Shown: positions 44,874-54,431, numbered from the stretch's first letter. The stretch: DNA of 64,000 bases from Flavobacterium cutihirudinis (GCF_003385895.1 NZ_QRDQ01000012.1:124001-188000), one strand, 5' to 3'. The notes: generated by a model not told the origin, from the sequence alone. Translations and numbers: made by a program.

Positions 44874-45421
44874 TAGAATAAACTATTACAATTTTCTATA
44901 AAAGGAAGAATTTGATCTTTTTCAGAAACAATAGCATCATTCAAATTCATTCCCCAATCAATATTTAAGGAAGGATCATCATATTTAACACCACCTTCTG
45001 AAGCTTTATTGTAAAATTGGTCACATTTATACATTACTGAAGCCGTTTCGCTTATTACCGAAAATCCATGCGCAAATCCATGAGGAACTAATAGTTGTTT
45101 TTTATTTTCTCCTGAAAGCAAAATACTAAATGCTTTTCCATAGGTAGGAGAATCTTTTCTTAAATCTACTGCTACATCGATAATTTCACCTTCTAAAACG
45201 CGTACCAATTTAGTTTGAGCAAAAGGAGGATTCTGATAATGCAATCCTCGTAAGCTTCCATACTTGGAGAATGATTGATTGTCCTGAACAAAATCAATAT
45301 TAATTCCTAACTCCTCAAATTTAGCTTTGCTATAAGATTCAAAAAAATAACCTCTTTCATCTCCAAAGATAGTTGGTTCTACTATTACTAAATCTTTTAT
45401 AAATGTTTCTTCAATTTTCAT
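44873..45421 (-). CDS. rfbC: dTDP-4-dehydrorhamnose 3,5-epimerase
   Basis: A cupin-fold epimerase of 182 residues, normal length. GDERGYFFESYSKAKFEELG, then DNQSFSKYGSLRGLHYQ with the catalytic His, and the later VPHGFAHGFSVIS are all hallmark stretches. It converts dTDP-4-keto-6-deoxyglucose to the L-rhamno form. It follows the aminotransferase gene by 31 bases and is coupled with rfbD. It is the true RfbC; the cupin at 46567 is a distant relative that lacks these motifs. Confidence 0.95.
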   Translation of the reverse strand: MKIEETFIKDLVIVEPTIFGDERGYFFESYSKAKFEELGINIDFVQDNQSFSKYGSLRGLHYQNPPFAQTKLVRVLEGEIIDVAVDLRKDSPTYGKAFSILLSGENKKQLLVPHGFAHGFSVISETASVMYKCDQFYNKASEGGVKYDDPSLNIDWGMNLNDAIVSEKDQILPFIENCNSLF

Positions 45422-45452
45422 TTTTACAAAATAAATCTTATTCTTTCTATTT

Positions 45453-46574
45453 TTAATTAAAAAAAGTTCTTACTACGTTTACAATTCTTATTTTATCAGC
45501 TTCAGTAAGATTTGACCCTGAAGGTAAGCAAAGTCCATTTTCAAATATTTTTTCAGCCACTTTATCACCATAATAAGGATATCTTTCAAAAATGGGCTGC
45601 ATATGCATTGGTTTCCAAATTGGACGTGTTTCAATGTTTTCTCTTTCAAAAGCTTGTAGTAAATCATTTTTAGCTTTACTTGATTTTAACAAAATCGTAT
45701 TCAACCAATAATTTGAAAAATAATCTTCATTTTTTGTTTCAAAAAGTTCTGCCTCTTCAACAGTAGAAAAAAGTTCTCGATAAAACAAATGATTGTTTCT
45801 TCTAGATTCTATTTTTTCTTTAAGAATTTTTATTTGCCCCAATCCAATGCCGGCACAAATATTACTCATTCTATAATTATAACCAATTTTGCTATGCTGA
45901 TAATGAATTGCATCATCTTTTGACTGAGTTGCATAGAAGATTGCTTTTTGTTTTAGAGCTTTTGAATTAGATACCAAAACTCCACCACTAGATGTTGTGA
46001 TTATTTTATTCCCGTTAAATGATAAGACCCCAAACTCCCCAAAAGCACCACATTTCTTTCCTTTATAAGAACTCCCTAATGCTTCGGCACTATCTTCAAT
46101 AATTGGAATTTCATAGCGGTCAGCAATAGCATGAATCTTATCTACGTTATATGGCATCCCATACAAGTGAACTGCTATTATTGCCTTTGGCTTTTTACCT
46201 TTTTTAATCCTATCTATTATCGCTATTTCAAGATTATTAGGACATATATTCCATGTTTCAGATTCACTATCAATAAAAACAGGAGTAGCGCCTTCATATA
46301 ATATCGGATTTGCAGATGCTGAAAATGTTAAACTCTGACAAATAATCTCATCACCTTGTTGAACTCCTAATAAAATTAACGACAAATGAATAGCAGATGT
46401 CCCTGAATTTAATGCTGTTACAAAGGAATATTCACCTAAATAACTCTCAAGTTCTAACTCAAAATCATCTACATTTGGTCCTCCCGACGTAATCCAATTA
46501 GACTGTAATGCTTTTTCGACAAATTCAATTTCGAAACCACTTTGTTGCGATAAGGATAAATAAATTCTATTCAT
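45453..46574 (-). CDS. DegT/DnrJ/EryC1/StrS-family sugar aminotransferase
   Basis: A PLP-dependent nucleotide-sugar aminotransferase of 373 residues. The PLP lysine is K190 in GVLSFNGNKI, the PLP-stacking acidic residue D161 is in IIEDSAEALGS, and LNSGTSAIHLSL binds the phosphate. The wording is that of C4 aminotransferases such as PglE/LegC, which act on UDP-4-keto-6-deoxy-GlcNAc. With the CapD-like dehydratase it could yield a UDP-4-amino-4,6-dideoxy sugar. No acetyltransferase of the PglD type lies next to it. It overlaps the cupin gene upstream by eight bases. Confidence 0.87.
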   Translation of the reverse strand: MNRIYLSLSQQSGFEIEFVEKALQSNWITSGGPNVDDFELELESYLGEYSFVTALNSGTSAIHLSLILLGVQQGDEIICQSLTFSASANPILYEGATPVFIDSESETWNICPNNLEIAIIDRIKKGKKPKAIIAVHLYGMPYNVDKIHAIADRYEIPIIEDSAEALGSSYKGKKCGAFGEFGVLSFNGNKIITTSSGGVLVSNSKALKQKAIFYATQSKDDAIHYQHSKIGYNYRMSNICAGIGLGQIKILKEKIESRRNNHLFYRELFSTVEEAELFETKNEDYFSNYWLNTILLKSSKAKNDLLQAFERENIETRPIWKPMHMQPIFERYPYYGDKVAEKIFENGLCLPSGSNLTEADKIRIVNVVRTFFN

Positions 46575-46992
46575 TTAATTCCCAATAATCAACAGGATAT
46601 CTAGTATCATCTTCTTTTACATTTGACAATGGTAAAGTAGAAAATGATATTAACTTCGAGTTTTTTTCTAATGATTCAACTGCATTTGCATATCCTGCAG
46701 GAATATAAACAATCTTGCTATCAAATTCAGATACTTCTACAGTTTCAATAGTTAAATCTTTGGAAGGATTTTCCCAACTATCAATTTTCACAAAATGGAT
46801 TTTAAAAGATCCACTTACACAATAAAAATTCTTTGAATCTAATTTATGCCCTTGCCAAGCCCGGATAGGGTTTTCATCTGAATTAGTTATAATATAAAAT
46901 CTTTCAATATTATTAAAACTAAAATCATTAACATATGAAATAGTCCCCCGTTGATCTGAAAAATTTCCTCCCTGAATTACTTCTGGACTCAT
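46567..46992 (-). CDS. WxcM-like cupin protein (possible sugar isomerase/epimerase)
   Basis: A single-domain 141-residue cupin related to the sugar 3,4-ketoisomerase/RmlC superfamily. SPEVIQGGNFSDQRGTISYV resembles the start of RmlC-like proteins, and the barrel continues through FYIITNSDENPIRAWQGHKL and YIPAGYANAVES. The GH pair in WQGHKL may be the active-site histidine. The protein is short of the standard RmlC motifs. It sits directly between the WecA-like and aminotransferase genes, overlapping both by a few bases, so a step on a keto-sugar is likely. The reaction is not known to me. Confidence 0.7.
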   Translation of the reverse strand: MSPEVIQGGNFSDQRGTISYVNDFSFNNIERFYIITNSDENPIRAWQGHKLDSKNFYCVSGSFKIHFVKIDSWENPSKDLTIETVEVSEFDSKIVYIPAGYANAVESLEKNSKLISFSTLPLSNVKEDDTRYPVDYWELNE

Positions 46993-47954
46993 ACTTGTAA
47001 TTTTAAGTTTCTTTTATTTATTAAATAAAATTTTAATGAATACACTAAAAGCAATGGGATAATTACAATTATGAATAGTATATATTCACTTACTTTTTGA
47101 TAAAGCGAGATTACTAAAATAGAAACTCCAATTTGTGCCAGTGCATAATATAATGAAACTAATCTATGCTGTATTTTGTATTCATTACTAAGAATTTGAT
47201 ATAAATGTAAGCGGTGCGCTTCAAATATATTTTGCTTTAAATAAAGTCTATGTAAAATGGTGCAAACTGCATCAATACCATAAACAGCTAAAAACAGAAA
47301 CCAAATAATCGAGTTTGTGCTTAAAACTAATTTTAAAAGCAAATAAATAATCCAAAATGCAATAGCAATACTTCCAACATCTCCTGCAAAGCATTTAGCC
47401 TTTTTTCTATAATTAAAAAAAAGAAAAACTAGACTTGCAATCATTCCATATTTTATGAAGTTACTATCAATAAACAATTGAATTTTTGTATTAACATATA
47501 ATAATGAACCAAGAACAACTAAAGTATAAAGACCTGTGATACCGTTAATCCCATCCATGAAATTATAAGCATTAATTAATCCAATGGCAAGTACGTAAGA
47601 GATTACAACTCCCCAAATAGGCATAAGCGTAAACAAGTTGAGATCTAAGAAAATTAATGTAATTGCTAAAAAATGGATAGAAATTCTAATTTTATTAGAA
47701 AGACTTTGAATATCATCCCAAAAGCTTACTAAACTTACCAATGTAATTCCTGCAAAGAAAAAATAATTGTTTTCAATATGCTGAAAAAAATAAAGAAGAG
47801 CCGAAAACCAAAAAATCACACCTCCTCCTCGAAGTGTTATTTCTGTGTGAGAACTTCTTTGGTTTGGTTTATCGATAATATTAAAACGATCAGCAACCTT
47901 AAAATAAAGGAGCATTAATATCATTAAAATTAATACCAGTATTGTATATTGCAT
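46989..47954 (-). CDS. Undecaprenyl-phosphate N-acetylhexosamine-1-phosphate transferase (WecA/WbpL-like)
   Basis: A 321-residue polytopic enzyme (about ten membrane segments) of the MraY/WecA family. DKPNQRSSHTEITLRGGGVI, INAYNFMDGINGITG with the Asp of the catalytic pair, and KCFAGDVGSIAIAFWI are conserved. These phrases, together with a WbpV-like reductase immediately upstream, are as in the Pseudomonas WbpL/WbpV pair that starts an O-antigen with QuiNAc or FucNAc. It is the second possible initiating transferase in the window, the other being the WbaP-type at 5.1 kb. It overlaps the cupin gene by four bases. Confidence 0.92.
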   Translation of the reverse strand: MQYTILVLILMILMLLYFKVADRFNIIDKPNQRSSHTEITLRGGGVIFWFSALLYFFQHIENNYFFFAGITLVSLVSFWDDIQSLSNKIRISIHFLAITLIFLDLNLFTLMPIWGVVISYVLAIGLINAYNFMDGINGITGLYTLVVLGSLLYVNTKIQLFIDSNFIKYGMIASLVFLFFNYRKKAKCFAGDVGSIAIAFWIIYLLLKLVLSTNSIIWFLFLAVYGIDAVCTILHRLYLKQNIFEAHRLHLYQILSNEYKIQHRLVSLYYALAQIGVSILVISLYQKVSEYILFIIVIIPLLLVYSLKFYLINKRNLKLQV

Positions 47955-48054
47955 TTTTAGTAATTTATTTTAAATAATACTCTTCTCAATATCAACATTA
48001 TTTTGGCAAGCATTATTCTTATTATAGCTATTTTAAAAGTTAATGTAAATATAT

Positions 48055-48945
48055 TTATATAAAAGATTTGATTGTTTTATTTAATCCCTCCTTTGATGAA
48101 ACTGGAAAATCTTTTTTTAGAGCCTTTTTAATTTTCAAATTACTTACCTCATAATTTTCAGTCAATTTATTCAGTCTTTCTGAATTTAATGGCAATGATA
48201 AATAATCTCCAAGCTTTGCAACCGCTTTTATCACCCAAGGCGACACTTCCAAAATAGTACTTTTTTTCCCAAGATTCATTCCAATTATCTGAATCAATTC
48301 ATTTGTTGACAATACCTTATCATCTGAAATATGGTAAATTCCAGTTGGAATTTCCTCATTTTCTAACAATTCGTTTATCGCAAAACAAAGGTTTTCTACA
48401 CTTAAAAAAGAACGTCGATTATTAAAAGCACCTAATGGCCAAGGTCTATTTTTCAAAACAAAATTGTATAACAAATTTAAGTTTCCTTTATTTCCTGGTC
48501 CATGAATCATACACGGTCTAAGAATATACAATCTCTTATTGGAAGGTAGTTGTTTACTTAAAAGATATTCTTCAGCTTTTCTTTTTGAAATTCCATAATG
48601 CGTTCTTGGCGTTGCCACGGTATCTTCCGTAAGGATATCATTAACTTGATCTGCCACAGCTTTAACTGAACTCAAAAAAACAAAAACAGTTGCTTTTGAC
48701 TTTAAAAAAGAATCAAAAACTTGTTTTGTTAGTTCAAAATTAGCTTCATAATAATCTGTTGGTCTCGACACGTTTTTAAGATCATGAGCTTTTCCTGCTA
48801 AATGAATTATCGCATCTACATTTAAATCCATTTTTTGATTAACCGAATATCGAATACTTAGATTCTTTACTAAATGATTTTTCTTTAAATATTCGAAAAG
48901 ATTGATTCCTACAAAACCTGTGCCTCCCGTGATAATTATTTCCAT
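48055..48945 (-). CDS. NAD-dependent sugar epimerase/reductase (WbpV-like SDR)
   Basis: A 296-residue extended SDR. MEIIITGGTGFVGINLFEYL is the NAD loop, FLSSVKAVADQ contains the catalytic Ser, and RTHYGISKRKAEEYL the Tyr-x-x-x-Lys pair. The RPCMIHGPGNKGNLNLLY and NRRSFLSVENL stretches are typical of the WbpV/WbpK/WcaG-like reductases found beside WecA/WbpL-type transferases. The inferred job is C4 reduction of UDP-4-keto-6-deoxy-GlcNAc to UDP-QuiNAc (or FucNAc). A 100-base gap separates it from the transferase gene, with no promoter box seen. Confidence 0.83.
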   Translation of the reverse strand: MEIIITGGTGFVGINLFEYLKKNHLVKNLSIRYSVNQKMDLNVDAIIHLAGKAHDLKNVSRPTDYYEANFELTKQVFDSFLKSKATVFVFLSSVKAVADQVNDILTEDTVATPRTHYGISKRKAEEYLLSKQLPSNKRLYILRPCMIHGPGNKGNLNLLYNFVLKNRPWPLGAFNNRRSFLSVENLCFAINELLENEEIPTGIYHISDDKVLSTNELIQIIGMNLGKKSTILEVSPWVIKAVAKLGDYLSLPLNSERLNKLTENYEVSNLKIKKALKKDFPVSSKEGLNKTIKSFI

Positions 48946-48987
48946 TATTTAGTATCTAAGGTTACTTTTTCAAGATTTTTTTTGCAA

Positions 48988-50145
48988 TTATTCATTACTT
49001 TTAAAGTCATTAAATAGTTTTATTTGTTCGCTAATAAAAAAATCTCGCGAATACAGACTTCGGTTTTTCAAAGAATTCTCTGAAAACAATTTGCTTACAT
49101 CTGAATTTTGACTTAAGTATTTTATCCTTTCCACAATTTTTACAATATCTTCCGACTTTGACATAGATTTAACTAAATATCCATTAAAATCATTTTTTAC
49201 AACATCTGAATTTCCTCTTTCATCCAAAGTGATCACTGGCAATCCCATTGCTAATGCTTCCACAATACAAACTGGAAGTCCTTCTTTTTTACTAGGAAAC
49301 AAAAATACATCAGAGATAGCGAGATACTTTTCTACCTGAGAGGTATATCCAACTTGAACTATATTTTCATTTTCTGAAAGATTAAGTTCTTCTTGTTCTG
49401 TAAGTCCTGTGATATGAATAGGATCTTTGCCTCCAATTAATAATAAAATATATTTATTTGGAAATTCATTAGTTAATTTCATGAAACTCTTATATACTAA
49501 ATCGAATCCTTTGAACTCAACAAATCTCCCTGTATACGTAATTACAAATCTATCATCTATTTTCAATTCTTCTTTAACAACTTTTTTTTCTAATTCTCTA
49601 AATTTGCTCGAATCAAATTTATCAATATCACATCCCACTCCACAAGAAGTATATTTTGTAGCTTTCTGCTTAAAAATAGATTTAACTAAAGAAAAATCTT
49701 TATTATTTATTGTAAATATCTTATCTAATCTCCAAAAGCAAAACAATTCAACTATTGAAAACATAATTTTTCTAACTCCACTGCTAGCATTCATTCCTAA
49801 ACCATGAAATGCTCCCCAATAAACAATGTCATTTTTTTTAAAAAAAACTGTTGGAAAAATCCCCGTGGTAAAATGAGCGTAAACTAAATTAGGTTTTATA
49901 CTTTTAATCATCTGATTAATTTTAGAAGCACTCTTTATTAATTTAATTATAGATGTTGATCTAGGAATATCGATTTTGTGAAAAGTCAAATTATACTTTG
50001 CATAATCAAATTTATCGACAATGTTGATAATATTTGATTCAGAACAAATAACATGAACTTGATTTTCATGACTTAAATTTACCGCTAACTCAGCTAAAAA
50101 GTTATTAAAACTGCCATAATCGGTAATTACTAAAAGAATTTTCAT
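48988..50145 (-). CDS. GT4 family glycosyltransferase
   Basis: A 385-residue GT-B retaining glycosyltransferase: KILLVITDYGSFNNFLAEL at the start, FVITYTGRFVEFKGFDLVY at the donor domain, and PSKKEGLPVCIVEALAMG with both EX7E Glu residues. Its position next to the WbpV/WecA pair suggests that it acts early, perhaps adding the second sugar onto the QuiNAc-type primer. A T8A8 run near 49832-49847 falls in its coding region. The length is normal. The sugar is unknown. Confidence 0.87.
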   Translation of the reverse strand: MKILLVITDYGSFNNFLAELAVNLSHENQVHVICSESNIINIVDKFDYAKYNLTFHKIDIPRSTSIIKLIKSASKINQMIKSIKPNLVYAHFTTGIFPTVFFKKNDIVYWGAFHGLGMNASSGVRKIMFSIVELFCFWRLDKIFTINNKDFSLVKSIFKQKATKYTSCGVGCDIDKFDSSKFRELEKKVVKEELKIDDRFVITYTGRFVEFKGFDLVYKSFMKLTNEFPNKYILLLIGGKDPIHITGLTEQEELNLSENENIVQVGYTSQVEKYLAISDVFLFPSKKEGLPVCIVEALAMGLPVITLDERGNSDVVKNDFNGYLVKSMSKSEDIVKIVERIKYLSQNSDVSKLFSENSLKNRSLYSRDFFISEQIKLFNDFKSNE

Positions 50146-50209
50146 TTAATATGATTCTATTTTCTGCATTTGTACAATTTAAAGTATTATCACTCCTTTG
50201 CAGAATTTT

Positions 50210-51262
50210 TTATTTTTTATTTTTTTGTTCAAGAAAATCAGAATAACGATCTCCCCAAACTTGGTATGAGTATTTATTTTCAATTTTTTGTCTACCTGAT
50301 TTTCCGAATTGCTCTCTCAAAGAGACATTTAATATTAATTTTTCAAAAGCATCATACCAATCATCTTGATTATTTATTATAAATCCATTTATACCTTCAT
50401 CAATTATTTCTTTATTCGCTGGTGCCGCAGAAGCGATAACCGGTAGGCCACAAGCCATATACTGAACTAATTTAAAACCACATTTTCCATTTTCCCACAT
50501 AGTATCCTCTAATGGCATAATTCCAATATCAGAAGAAAGCAGTTCTTCGACCTCAGTTGCTTCTTTCCAATTAACCAACTCTACATCAATTCCTTCGATC
50601 GCAATATCTACACCAATAACTTTCAATTTTATAGGGTACTTCTGAGATAATTTTTGCAATGTTGGAGCAACAATTTGAAGATATTTACCTGTTGAAAGCG
50701 ATCCAATCCAGACTATTGTAATTATATCGGTTTTATATTCTAGCTTCTTTTTTGGATACTTTTCTAGATTAATAACTGTTGGTAAATATACAAGATTATC
50801 ACTTTTAATCTCACTAAAGTACCAGTGATTTCCAACGGTAACAAACTTAGCACCATTCGCTAGTTTATCAATCTTATTTCTAAAAAAAAAACGTTTAACA
50901 GGATTTAACTTATAGCCAGTAGCAATATAATCATCAAAATCTAAAGCATATGATTTACCTCTTAACAAGAATTTTTCAACAATAAAAGGCACATTGGGAA
51001 ATAGTTCTTTTTCTATTACTATTAGATCACATTTAGAATATTGAAACATTAAAAAATAAAATCTCTTTAAAACTGAAAGAAATCTTTGAACAATAACCGA
51101 TTTTTTATTATTGCTATATAAATTAAGGACGTACTTATCGTCAAGTAATGGTTTGAAATTGTATTCAATATGATTTTTATCAAAATAAGGCTTGTAATTA
51201 TAAAATCTATATCGTGATGAAGCGCCATCTCGATTGTACTTAGACAAAAATAAAACTTTCAT
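50210..51262 (-). CDS. GT4-like glycosyltransferase
   Basis: A 350-residue GT-B enzyme. It starts KVLFLSKYNRDGASSRYRFY, a phrase shared by short GT4-like proteins of O-antigen loci, and the donor domain begins ITIVWIGSLSTGKYLQIV. In place of a strict EX7E motif it has MWENGKCGFKLVQYMACG, the usual form in this subgroup. An A10 run at 50882-50891 (plus strand) encodes the FFFR of KRFFFRNKI and is a possible slippage site. It follows the GT2 at 51315 by 52 bases. Linkage is unknown. Confidence 0.82.
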   Translation of the reverse strand: MKVLFLSKYNRDGASSRYRFYNYKPYFDKNHIEYNFKPLLDDKYVLNLYSNNKKSVIVQRFLSVLKRFYFLMFQYSKCDLIVIEKELFPNVPFIVEKFLLRGKSYALDFDDYIATGYKLNPVKRFFFRNKIDKLANGAKFVTVGNHWYFSEIKSDNLVYLPTVINLEKYPKKKLEYKTDIITIVWIGSLSTGKYLQIVAPTLQKLSQKYPIKLKVIGVDIAIEGIDVELVNWKEATEVEELLSSDIGIMPLEDTMWENGKCGFKLVQYMACGLPVIASAAPANKEIIDEGINGFIINNQDDWYDAFEKLILNVSLREQFGKSGRQKIENKYSYQVWGDRYSDFLEQKNKK

Positions 51263-51314
51263 TTATAAATATTAAAAATTTAAAATAAGCATTACGCAAA
51301 AAAATAGTTTTTGA

Positions 51315-52160
51315 TTAATTAGAAAGCTTACCATATTTTTTGCTTCGGAAATCAACATAACCTTTAAAAATACTTTTAATTTTTAAAAATTTATTTGATT
51401 CAAAAAAGAGAATTTTCATTAATTCATTCACAAAAACTTTCATTTCTGAGTTAAAAAATATCTTTGATTTTTTTCTATATCTACTCATCACATAAAATCG
51501 ATTACGCGTAATGTAATACCTTCTAACATGAGAGTGATTTGTTATAAGTGCTTTTTTATTAAAAAAATTAATATAGCGTGAATTTCCTAACTCATGCTGC
51601 AATTTAAAATTTGATAAGTGGAAAATCTTAAAACCAGATGTTTTTAATTTTAAACAATAATCAGTATCCACATAATCAATAAATAATTTTTCATCAAAAC
51701 CATTTACTAAAGTATAAATGTTCAAGTCAATTATATTACCAGAGGTCATCACAACAATTGGTTCATTGTCTTCAACTAAAAATTTATCGTACTCGGTTTC
51801 ACCTATTAAATAAGTTGGATAGTATAATGCTATTTTAGAATTTTCATTTGCCTCGATAAATGATATTACATCTTTCTTATTAAAATGTAAAAAATTGCTG
51901 TCTTGGTCCATCGTTAAAACCCATCTAAAACCATCATTTAATGCCATTTCACAACCAATATTTAACGCTTTGGCAATACCTAAATTATCGCCATTTGCTA
52001 AGTACCTAAATTTTGACTTATTTAATTCTTTAGCTAAATTTTGATTAACATCAACAGAATTATCTATCAAATATACCATATCGACATTTTCAATATAACT
52101 ACCGACAATTTCACTGATACTATTAATTGGATTATAAAGTATTACAACTGCTGCAAGCAT
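51315..52160 (-). CDS. GT2 family glycosyltransferase (rhamnosyltransferase-like)
   Basis: A 281-residue GT-A enzyme that begins LAAVVILYNPINSISEIVGS and has MVYLIDNSVDVNQN, NGDNLGIAKALNIGCE and the metal motif WVLTMDQDSNF. This wording is close to that of rhamnosyltransferases such as those annotated in Gram-negative O-antigen loci, and fits the presence of rfbA, rfbC and rfbD a few kilobases away. FIDYVDTDYCLKLK gives the downstream acidic pair. The basic C-terminus might reach the membrane. Use of dTDP-L-rhamnose is an inference. Confidence 0.85.
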   Translation of the reverse strand: MLAAVVILYNPINSISEIVGSYIENVDMVYLIDNSVDVNQNLAKELNKSKFRYLANGDNLGIAKALNIGCEMALNDGFRWVLTMDQDSNFLHFNKKDVISFIEANENSKIALYYPTYLIGETEYDKFLVEDNEPIVVMTSGNIIDLNIYTLVNGFDEKLFIDYVDTDYCLKLKTSGFKIFHLSNFKLQHELGNSRYINFFNKKALITNHSHVRRYYITRNRFYVMSRYRKKSKIFFNSEMKVFVNELMKILFFESNKFLKIKSIFKGYVDFRSKKYGKLSN

Positions 52161-52229
52161 ATGATTTTTTTGAAGAATTTTAAATTTAGAAGAATATTTT
52201 ATTTATTATTTCACAACCTTGATTTTGAC

Positions 52230-53258
52230 TTAAAAAGCAATTAATTTATTATAAAACAATACAATAAAAAAGAAGCATAGTCCTATAAATTCAATGATAA
52301 ATTTAGAAAAAATTCGCGGAGTAAATCCGTAAAACAATAATGGTATTAAAATAATTTCGGTCACACTGAATAATTCATTAATTCTAAATGCTACAACGGG
52401 CATCGTAGAAAAAATTAAAAAAACGACCAATCCTAAACAATAAATTTTAATTAGTAACGTAAAATACTTGTTATTTGAAGCAATAAGATCGTACTTCCAC
52501 AATAGAAAATAGAAGATTACAATCCTTGCTAGAAAAAGCAAATTAAAAACATTTATTGCTGTTGCTTTTTCGTCGCCCAATTCTTGGAGCTGCTTGTACA
52601 TTTCCAATTTTTCTTGAACTCCTGGTATAGGTATTACACCTACTAAATTTATTCCTGAAAAATAAACTAAATATCCCAAAGGAATAGAGAGTAACAACCA
52701 TTGCTTACGAGGTTTACTTCCCAAAAACCATAGAGGTAAAATAACTAATGCCGAATAATGGAAAAAAACTGCAATACTTACAAATAACAGAAATTTTTTC
52801 CAATCGCGATCATGTATAGGTTTTAGACATAACATAAGAAAACCAGAAGCAACACCAGCTCTTATTGTTGTTAGCTCTTGTATAATATAAAAATTGGACA
52901 AATAAATTAGTAAGGATAGAAACCATAATTTTGTCAACTGTTTAATTGCCAATAATTTTGTCAGAACGCCAAAAAAAGCATAAAGAAAAAACAAATAAGT
53001 AATATTAGAATCCAAATGCGCTTGAATAAATTCTGACAGCAATTGAAAAGAAGGTTCAACCATAGAGGTATCGTAATTGAAAAACATTTCTTCATACAAT
53101 ACAGAATCTCTATCAACTCCTATCTCACGTAAAGCGGCTGTAAATATTAGTAGTACCCCAAACCCAAAAAAAATAATATTTTTTTGATAAATATCTTTAG
53201 GAGGAATAAAAGCAATTAAAGAAAATATTATAAAAAATATAATCAAAAAATAAATCAT
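52230..53258 (-). CDS. EpsG/Wzy-like polysaccharide polymerase
   Basis: A polytopic membrane protein (342 residues, about nine or ten segments) of the EpsG family. The early AALREIGVDRDSVLYEEMF resembles the G-x-D-x-x-x-Y pattern of EpsG proteins, followed by EPSFQLLSEFI and the TTIRAGVASGFLMLCL and HYSALVILPLWFL segments. Such proteins are taken to be Wzy polymerases that join lipid-linked repeat units in the periplasm. A Wzx-like flippase is encoded 3.3 kb upstream, completing a Wzx/Wzy route. Polymerase families are poorly conserved, so this rests on topology plus the EpsG-like motifs. Confidence 0.8.
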   Translation of the reverse strand: MIYFLIIFFIIFSLIAFIPPKDIYQKNIIFFGFGVLLIFTAALREIGVDRDSVLYEEMFFNYDTSMVEPSFQLLSEFIQAHLDSNITYLFFLYAFFGVLTKLLAIKQLTKLWFLSLLIYLSNFYIIQELTTIRAGVASGFLMLCLKPIHDRDWKKFLLFVSIAVFFHYSALVILPLWFLGSKPRKQWLLLSIPLGYLVYFSGINLVGVIPIPGVQEKLEMYKQLQELGDEKATAINVFNLLFLARIVIFYFLLWKYDLIASNNKYFTLLIKIYCLGLVVFLIFSTMPVVAFRINELFSVTEIILIPLLFYGFTPRIFSKFIIEFIGLCFFFIVLFYNKLIAF

Positions 53259-53305
53259 ATTTTGTCCTTTATAGAATTTCTAAATACTTAAGTATTTTAA
53301 AGATA

Positions 53306-54379
53306 TCAATCAAATTTATTTTCGTTTAAAATAGCTTTCCAGCTATATGAATCTTTAATGTTTTTTACAGATTCTTTCATTATTAGTATTTCCGAAGTAT
53401 TTAAGTTTTTTATTGTTGTACTCCAATTGGTAAACGAAACAAAAAGCAAGGCCTTTTTATCTTTAAAAACCTGCTGTAATTCTTTTAAAGGAGTTGTTAA
53501 AATTGGGAGTCCGGCGGTTAAATAAAAAGACACTTTGGTTGGAAAACACAAATTATAATAAAAACGTTCTTCATTATAAGGAATAATTCCCACATCGCAT
53601 TTCGACACCAAATAATGAGCTTCTCTCTCTTCAAAATTACCTAAGTAGATAATATTTGCAGGAAGATCTAATGTTTTCAACCATTCCCCATTATTCCCTA
53701 AAATGATTAGTAAATTATTTTTATTCTCTCTAAAAATAGTTAAAAGATCTTCAATCTGTCTTCCTTTATTTAAACTTCCAGCATAAACAAACTTAATATC
53801 AGTACTTGTTATCCATTTTTCATCGTTAAAAATAGCAGGGCAATCAAATAGTTCTGGCGCGCCATTAATAATAACCTTAAAATATTTATCTTGAATTGAA
53901 TATTTTAAAGCTGCATAGGATGCCATTTCATTTGAAGCAAAAATATAGTAACATCCTTTTATAGTATAAAGTCTATCTTGAAGTAATTTGTAAATATCGT
54001 CAATATGTAATTCAAGATCGATTGATTGCTCATAAGGTAAATCGTTTACCTCTAGCATGAACTTGTTTCTTCTAGCAAGACGATTCAATAAATAAAATAT
54101 CCATTTTTTGAAAAAAGAAATTCTCATAAGAAAAACAGGAAACAACACAAATAAACTACCTTGATGGATAAAAATATTTTTGTTTTTAAGAAAAATCAAC
54201 ACCCAAAGTGCCTTTATAGACATCCATAAACGCTTAATAATACTCTTACTATATACATTTAACGAAACTGCATTTAAATCCAAAAACCTTTGATAAAATG
54301 CATTATTTCTCGCCATTCCTCCTTCATGAACCGAATTGGTTAAATGATAAATATAATATGTTCTCTGAAGTTGTGACAT
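53306..54379 (-). CDS. GT4-like glycosyltransferase
   Basis: A 357-residue GT-B type protein. The donor half starts IKFVYAGSLNKGRQIEDLL, followed by KCDVGIIPYNEERFYYNL and FPTKVSFYLTAGLPILTTP. This replaces the usual EX7E by an acidic loop and a PTK segment, as in several GTs of the fucosyl/GT4-like group. The N-terminal half includes a hydrophobic stretch near residues 75-95 (FVLFPVFLMRISFFKKWIF) that may associate with the membrane. It lies between the polymerase gene and a GT2. The substrate is unknown. Confidence 0.75.
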   Translation of the reverse strand: MSQLQRTYYIYHLTNSVHEGGMARNNAFYQRFLDLNAVSLNVYSKSIIKRLWMSIKALWVLIFLKNKNIFIHQGSLFVLFPVFLMRISFFKKWIFYLLNRLARRNKFMLEVNDLPYEQSIDLELHIDDIYKLLQDRLYTIKGCYYIFASNEMASYAALKYSIQDKYFKVIINGAPELFDCPAIFNDEKWITSTDIKFVYAGSLNKGRQIEDLLTIFRENKNNLLIILGNNGEWLKTLDLPANIIYLGNFEEREAHYLVSKCDVGIIPYNEERFYYNLCFPTKVSFYLTAGLPILTTPLKELQQVFKDKKALLFVSFTNWSTTIKNLNTSEILIMKESVKNIKDSYSWKAILNENKFD

Positions 54380-54431
54380 AAGAAAATGGATATTGTTGCT
54401 CCCTTAATTTTTTTAGATAATAGTTTGATCT

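Noticed and set aside
49427-49807. Plus-strand open frame of 126 codons
   Set aside because: It is fully antisense to the GT4 gene 48988-50145, with no domain and no start signal.
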